Under the pieces are notes generated by a model. That model was not told where the DNA came from, did no database searches, and saw nothing but the letters and a program-made list of their open reading frames with translations. Source: an uncultured Burkholderiales bacterium (GTDB lineage: Bacteria > Pseudomonadota > Gammaproteobacteria > Burkholderiales > Burkholderiaceae). From it: 7,650 nucleotides of DNA. The first letter of the stretch is position 1. Each line of letters starts with the position of its first letter. Location: contig CAIMWY010000071.1 in the NCBI GenBank assembly GCA_903845315.1, forward strand, positions 1 through 7,650, given 5' to 3'. Made by a program: the position numbers and the translations under genes. This document shows, one piece after another, positions 6,297-7,650 of the stretch.

Positions 6297-6694
6297 GTCA
6301 GCGCAACTTTGGCAAATAATTGTGTCAACTCTTCTCGAACGCATTGTTTAAGAGGGGCTGATGATGCGCTGACGAAAATGCGGGGATCAAACGACGCCCG
6401 CAACCGCACCACATAGGCAGTGGGTGGTAAGCGCGCACCGAATTCTTTTGACACATCGTGTATTTGCCGCTTGATCAGGTTGCGAGTTACAGCGCGCTTG
6501 GCCCAGCGCTTGGGCGTTAACGCCCCCAAGCACAACACGCCATCAGCAAATGGGGCCTGAGTTTTGGCAAACTCAAGCCCCACCGCGTTTTGTTGCGCCA
6601 TTGGCCATTTATGCAAGACGAAATGCGCCGTTTTAGCTGCAATTCCTGAACGCATCACCGCCTGAAATTCGTCCCATTGCTTCAAATGCACCAC
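6293..6694 (-). CDS. rnpA: RnpA, RNase P protein component (C5)
   Basis: RnpA binds the catalytic RNase P RNA and helps it recognise pre-tRNA 5' leaders. The 133 residues are a little longer than the E. coli protein (119). The signature is LGALTPKRWAKRAVTRNLIKRQ written in two parts: LGALTPKR (56-63) and RAVTRNLIKRQ (67-77), with the RNR-type basic residues R67, R71, N72, K75 and R76. Aromatic F10 and F25 are in the region that contacts the pre-tRNA leader in other RnpA proteins. No ATG is available; the start is GTG at 6694, immediately followed by another GTG at 6691. The E. coli gene also starts with GTG. No Shine-Dalgarno sequence is obvious, and rpmH ends 39 bp upstream, so translation may benefit from coupling with rpmH. 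The stop overlaps yidD by 4 nt. Confidence 0.94.
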   Translation of the reverse strand: MVHLKQWDEFQAVMRSGIAAKTAHFVLHKWPMAQQNAVGLEFAKTQAPFADGVLCLGALTPKRWAKRAVTRNLIKRQIHDVSKEFGARLPPTAYVVRLRASFDPRIFVSASSAPLKQCVREELTQLFAKVALT

Positions 6695-6733
6695 AGAGCT
6701 GCACGTGTCGCGGTTACTTTCAAACGAGCGCTA

Positions 6734-6868
6734 TCAGACAGCCAAGCGCTTACGGCCCTTGGCGCGCCGAGCATTGATAACGGCACGGCCGCCACGGGTT
6801 TTCATCCGAACCAAAAAGCCATGGGTACGGGCGCGACGGGTTTTTGAAGGCTGGTAAGTGCGTTTCAT
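6734..6868 (-). CDS. rpmH: ribosomal protein L34
   Basis: L34 is a small basic protein of the large ribosomal subunit. The gene has 44 codons plus TGA, the usual length in proteobacteria. The product begins [18 protein letters not shown], continues [20 protein letters not shown] and ends RKRLAV, a full match to the expected L34 pattern with its dense Arg/Lys content. The ATG at 6868 is preceded by GGAA with a 5-nt gap on the - strand. It is the first gene of the leftward rpmH-rnpA-yidD-yidC block, with a strong promoter about 40-75 nt upstream, and is divergent from dnaA, the standard bacterial arrangement. Confidence 0.98.
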   Translation of the reverse strand: MKRTYQPSKTRRARTHGFLVRMKTRGGRAVINARRAKGRKRLAV

Positions 6869-6888
6869 GTTGATTCCAAATATCTGAA

Positions 6889-6903
6889 CCCTGTAGATCA
6901 GGG
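6889..6903 (-). promoter_or_regulatory. short hairpin in the rpmH leader
   Basis: CCCTG (6889-6893) and CAGGG (6899-6903) form a 5-bp stem with a 5-nt loop. It would sit in the first few nucleotides of the rpmH transcript if that starts near 6906. It is too weak and lacks a T run, so it is not a terminator; a role in mRNA 5'-end stability is possible but unproven. Confidence 0.35.
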
Positions 6904-6912
6904 AAACCCATA

Positions 6913-6941
6913 ATTATCGCAAATTTTTTTGCTTTCGGCAA
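6913..6941 (-). promoter_or_regulatory. sigma70-type promoter of rpmH
   Basis: On the - strand a -35 element TTGCCG (6941-6936) is followed by exactly 17 bp and a -10 element GATAAT (6918-6913), preceded by TGC as in an extended -10. The predicted start of transcription is about 6906-6908, giving a leader of about 40 nt before the rpmH ATG. This is the best promoter in the window and probably drives rpmH, rnpA, yidD and yidC. Confidence 0.7.
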
Positions 6942-7000
6942 CTTCCTCATTTGCATCTTCCTAAAGCCAAATCTTTGCGCGCCTGCATTTTTATTCCCCC

Positions 7001-7009
7001 TGTGGATAA
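7001..7009 (-). promoter_or_regulatory. perfect DnaA box
   Basis: TGTGGATAA on the + strand is the exact complement of the consensus DnaA-binding site TTATCCACA. It lies about 60 bp before the dnaA start codon and fits autoregulation of dnaA, origin function, or both. Confidence 0.85.
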
Positions 7010-7011
7010 TT

Positions 7012-7020
7012 TTTTGATAA
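7012..7020 (-). promoter_or_regulatory. weak DnaA-box-like site
   Basis: Read on the - strand this is TTATCAAAA, two mismatches from TTATCCACA. On its own it would be unconvincing, but it has the same orientation as the perfect box and is offset by 11 bp, one helical turn, so DnaA could bind both cooperatively. Confidence 0.35.
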
Positions 7021-7049
7021 AGTCCGTTTCCGCGCTCTTTTAAGCGTAC

Positions 7050-7058
7050 CTATCCACA
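7050..7058 (+). promoter_or_regulatory. near-perfect DnaA box next to the dnaA start
   Basis: CTATCCACA differs from the consensus TTATCCACA only at the first base. It lies on the strand opposite to the perfect box, 9 bp before the dnaA ATG, so bound DnaA would cover the ribosome-binding region of the gene in DNA form and could block transcription. Confidence 0.65.
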
Positions 7059-7067
7059 GAAGAATTT

Positions 7068-7650
7068 ATGATCCAGGGCGCATCTTCATCCAACAGTTCA
7101 GACGGCCTACCAGCAGGCTCTGGAGACGGTTTGTGGCAAGCTTGCGTCGACCAATTGGCGCAAGAATTACCCGAACAACAGTTCAACACTTGGATCAAAC
7201 CCCTCATCGCAACAGTGGCGGATGACTTGAGCCGGGTGGTTGTTTTGGTGGGAAATCGCTTCAAGTTGGATTGGATTAGGGCGCAATATGCGCATCGAAT
7301 TTCCAGCATCTTGCATCAAATGTATGGTCATCCCGTTCAACTTGAGTTAGCGATCACTCCGAAGGATGCCCCTGTCAGAACTCGTTCTCTGCCATATTCT
7401 CAAGAGCTAGAGTCTTTGCCAGAGAGTCTGATTGGTTTAGAAGAATCTTCTCCAAGTGGGCCGCGAACCCGACTCAACACAGCGCTCACATTCGACAGTT
7501 TGGTTGAAGGCACCGCCAACCGTATGGCGCGGGCTGCCGCCATGCACGTTGCTACCATGCCTGGACAACTCTACAACCCCTTATTTATCTATGGTGGCGT
7601 TGGTTTGGGCAAGACCCATTTGGTGCATGCTGTCGGTAATAAGTTACTGG
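7068..7650 (+). CDS. dnaA: DnaA, chromosomal replication initiator (5' part, cut by window edge)
   Basis: DnaA binds DnaA boxes, opens the origin and loads the helicase. The first 194 codons are present and the gene runs off the right edge without a stop. Domain I (about residues 20-95) contains [20 protein letters not shown] then WIKPL, the usual helicase and self-interaction module. A variable linker, domain II, covers about 97-135. Domain III begins [20 protein letters not shown] (from 140), a typical DnaA box-VII-like entry, and contains the Walker A motif GGVGLGKT (176-183). The ATG at 7068 is preceded by a modest AGAAGA site. About 20 extra N-terminal residues rich in Ser and Gly precede domain I. 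DnaA boxes just upstream suggest autoregulation. Confidence 0.97.
   Translation, partial: MIQGASSSNSSDGLPAGSGDGLWQACVDQLAQELPEQQFNTWIKPLIATVADDLSRVVVLVGNRFKLDWIRAQYAHRISSILHQMYGHPVQLELAITPKDAPVRTRSLPYSQELESLPESLIGLEESSPSGPRTRLNTALTFDSLVEGTANRMARAAAMHVATMPGQLYNPLFIYGGVGLGKTHLVHAVGNKLL

Larger units (their letters stand above)
6869..7067. other. rpmH-dnaA divergent intergenic region, candidate oriC or dnaA control region
   Basis: This 199-bp spacer is the largest gap in the window. It holds the leftward rpmH promoter, a small leader hairpin, AT-rich DNA (a T run near 6924-6930 and another at 7010-7015), and three DnaA-box-like sites near dnaA. Established knowledge: in many bacteria the origin lies beside dnaA, often between rpmH and dnaA. 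Only one box here is perfect and the spacer is short, so it may be just the dnaA control region, with the main origin elsewhere. I cannot fix the dnaA promoter: GATAAT at 7005-7010, overlapping the perfect box, and TTGATA at 7014-7019 with TTTAAG at 7039-7044 (19-bp spacer) are both weak candidates. Confidence 0.5.

Noticed and set aside
6914..6922. Possible DnaA box TTATCGCAA
   Set aside because: It has three mismatches to the consensus and overlaps the -10 region of the rpmH promoter, which explains the sequence better.
6750..6956. Open frame of 68 codons on the - strand across rpmH
   Set aside because: It is a different frame of the rpmH region; the true L34 frame at 6734-6868 is unmistakable.
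7033..7046. Inverted repeat CGCT/AGCG upstream of dnaA
   Set aside because: Four-base arms with a 6-nt loop are expected by chance and match no known operator.
7040..7309. Open frame of 89 codons on the - strand at the dnaA start
   Set aside because: It is antisense to the conserved DnaA domain I and has no ribosome binding site or recognisable motif.
1..7650. Mobile elements, CRISPR arrays, tRNA or rRNA genes, toxin-antitoxin or defence genes
   Set aside because: No terminal inverted repeats, transposase motifs, spaced direct repeats or tRNA-like folds were seen; all long open frames are accounted for by housekeeping genes.

Overview
The window is the chromosome-origin neighbourhood of a betaproteobacterium, most likely a member of Burkholderiales close to Comamonadaceae. 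This rests on the dnaA / rpmH-rnpA-yidD-yidC-mnmE order, the style of the YidC, KdsC and LptC sequences, a Comamonadaceae-type loop insertion in MnmE, and a short glycine-rich RRM protein. The family-level assignment is from recalled sequence resemblance, not from a search. Almost every base is coding and I see no insertion sequence, prophage, CRISPR array, tRNA or rRNA.

Layout from left to right. Positions 15-500 (+) encode a single-RRM RNA-binding protein with a long glycine-rich tail. It ends at a strong intrinsic terminator (528-557) that can work in both directions, because the next genes converge on it. Positions 578-4248 (-) hold, in transcription order, mnmE (tRNA wobble-uridine modification GTPase), kdsD (arabinose-5-phosphate isomerase), kdsC (Kdo-8-phosphate phosphatase) and lptC (LPS transport). 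The last three are tightly packed with overlapping stop and start codons. A strong intrinsic terminator at 4260-4296 separates mnmE from yidC. Positions 4316-6868 (-) hold rpmH, rnpA, yidD and yidC, again with overlapping ends (rnpA/yidD by 4 nt, yidD/yidC by 8 nt). rpmH (44 aa) is transcribed from a clear sigma70-type promoter at 6913-6941. The 199-bp spacer 6869-7067 carries that promoter, a small hairpin in the rpmH leader, one perfect and two imperfect DnaA boxes, and the upstream region of dnaA. dnaA (+) starts at 7068 and is cut by the right edge just after its Walker A motif.

Functionally the leftward genes form two blocks. The rpmH-rnpA-yidD-yidC block makes ribosomal protein L34, the RNase P protein, and a membrane-protein insertion pair. 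The mnmE-kdsD-kdsC-lptC block joins a tRNA modification enzyme to inner-core LPS (Kdo) synthesis and LPS export. The usual partners lptA and lptB are not downstream of lptC here.

This is essentially a conserved housekeeping region. I found no convincing undescribed system. The points worth checking are the terminator sitting directly in front of mnmE, the lptC cassette without lptA/lptB, the DnaA-box arrangement between the divergent rpmH and dnaA genes, and the repeat structure of the RRM gene.
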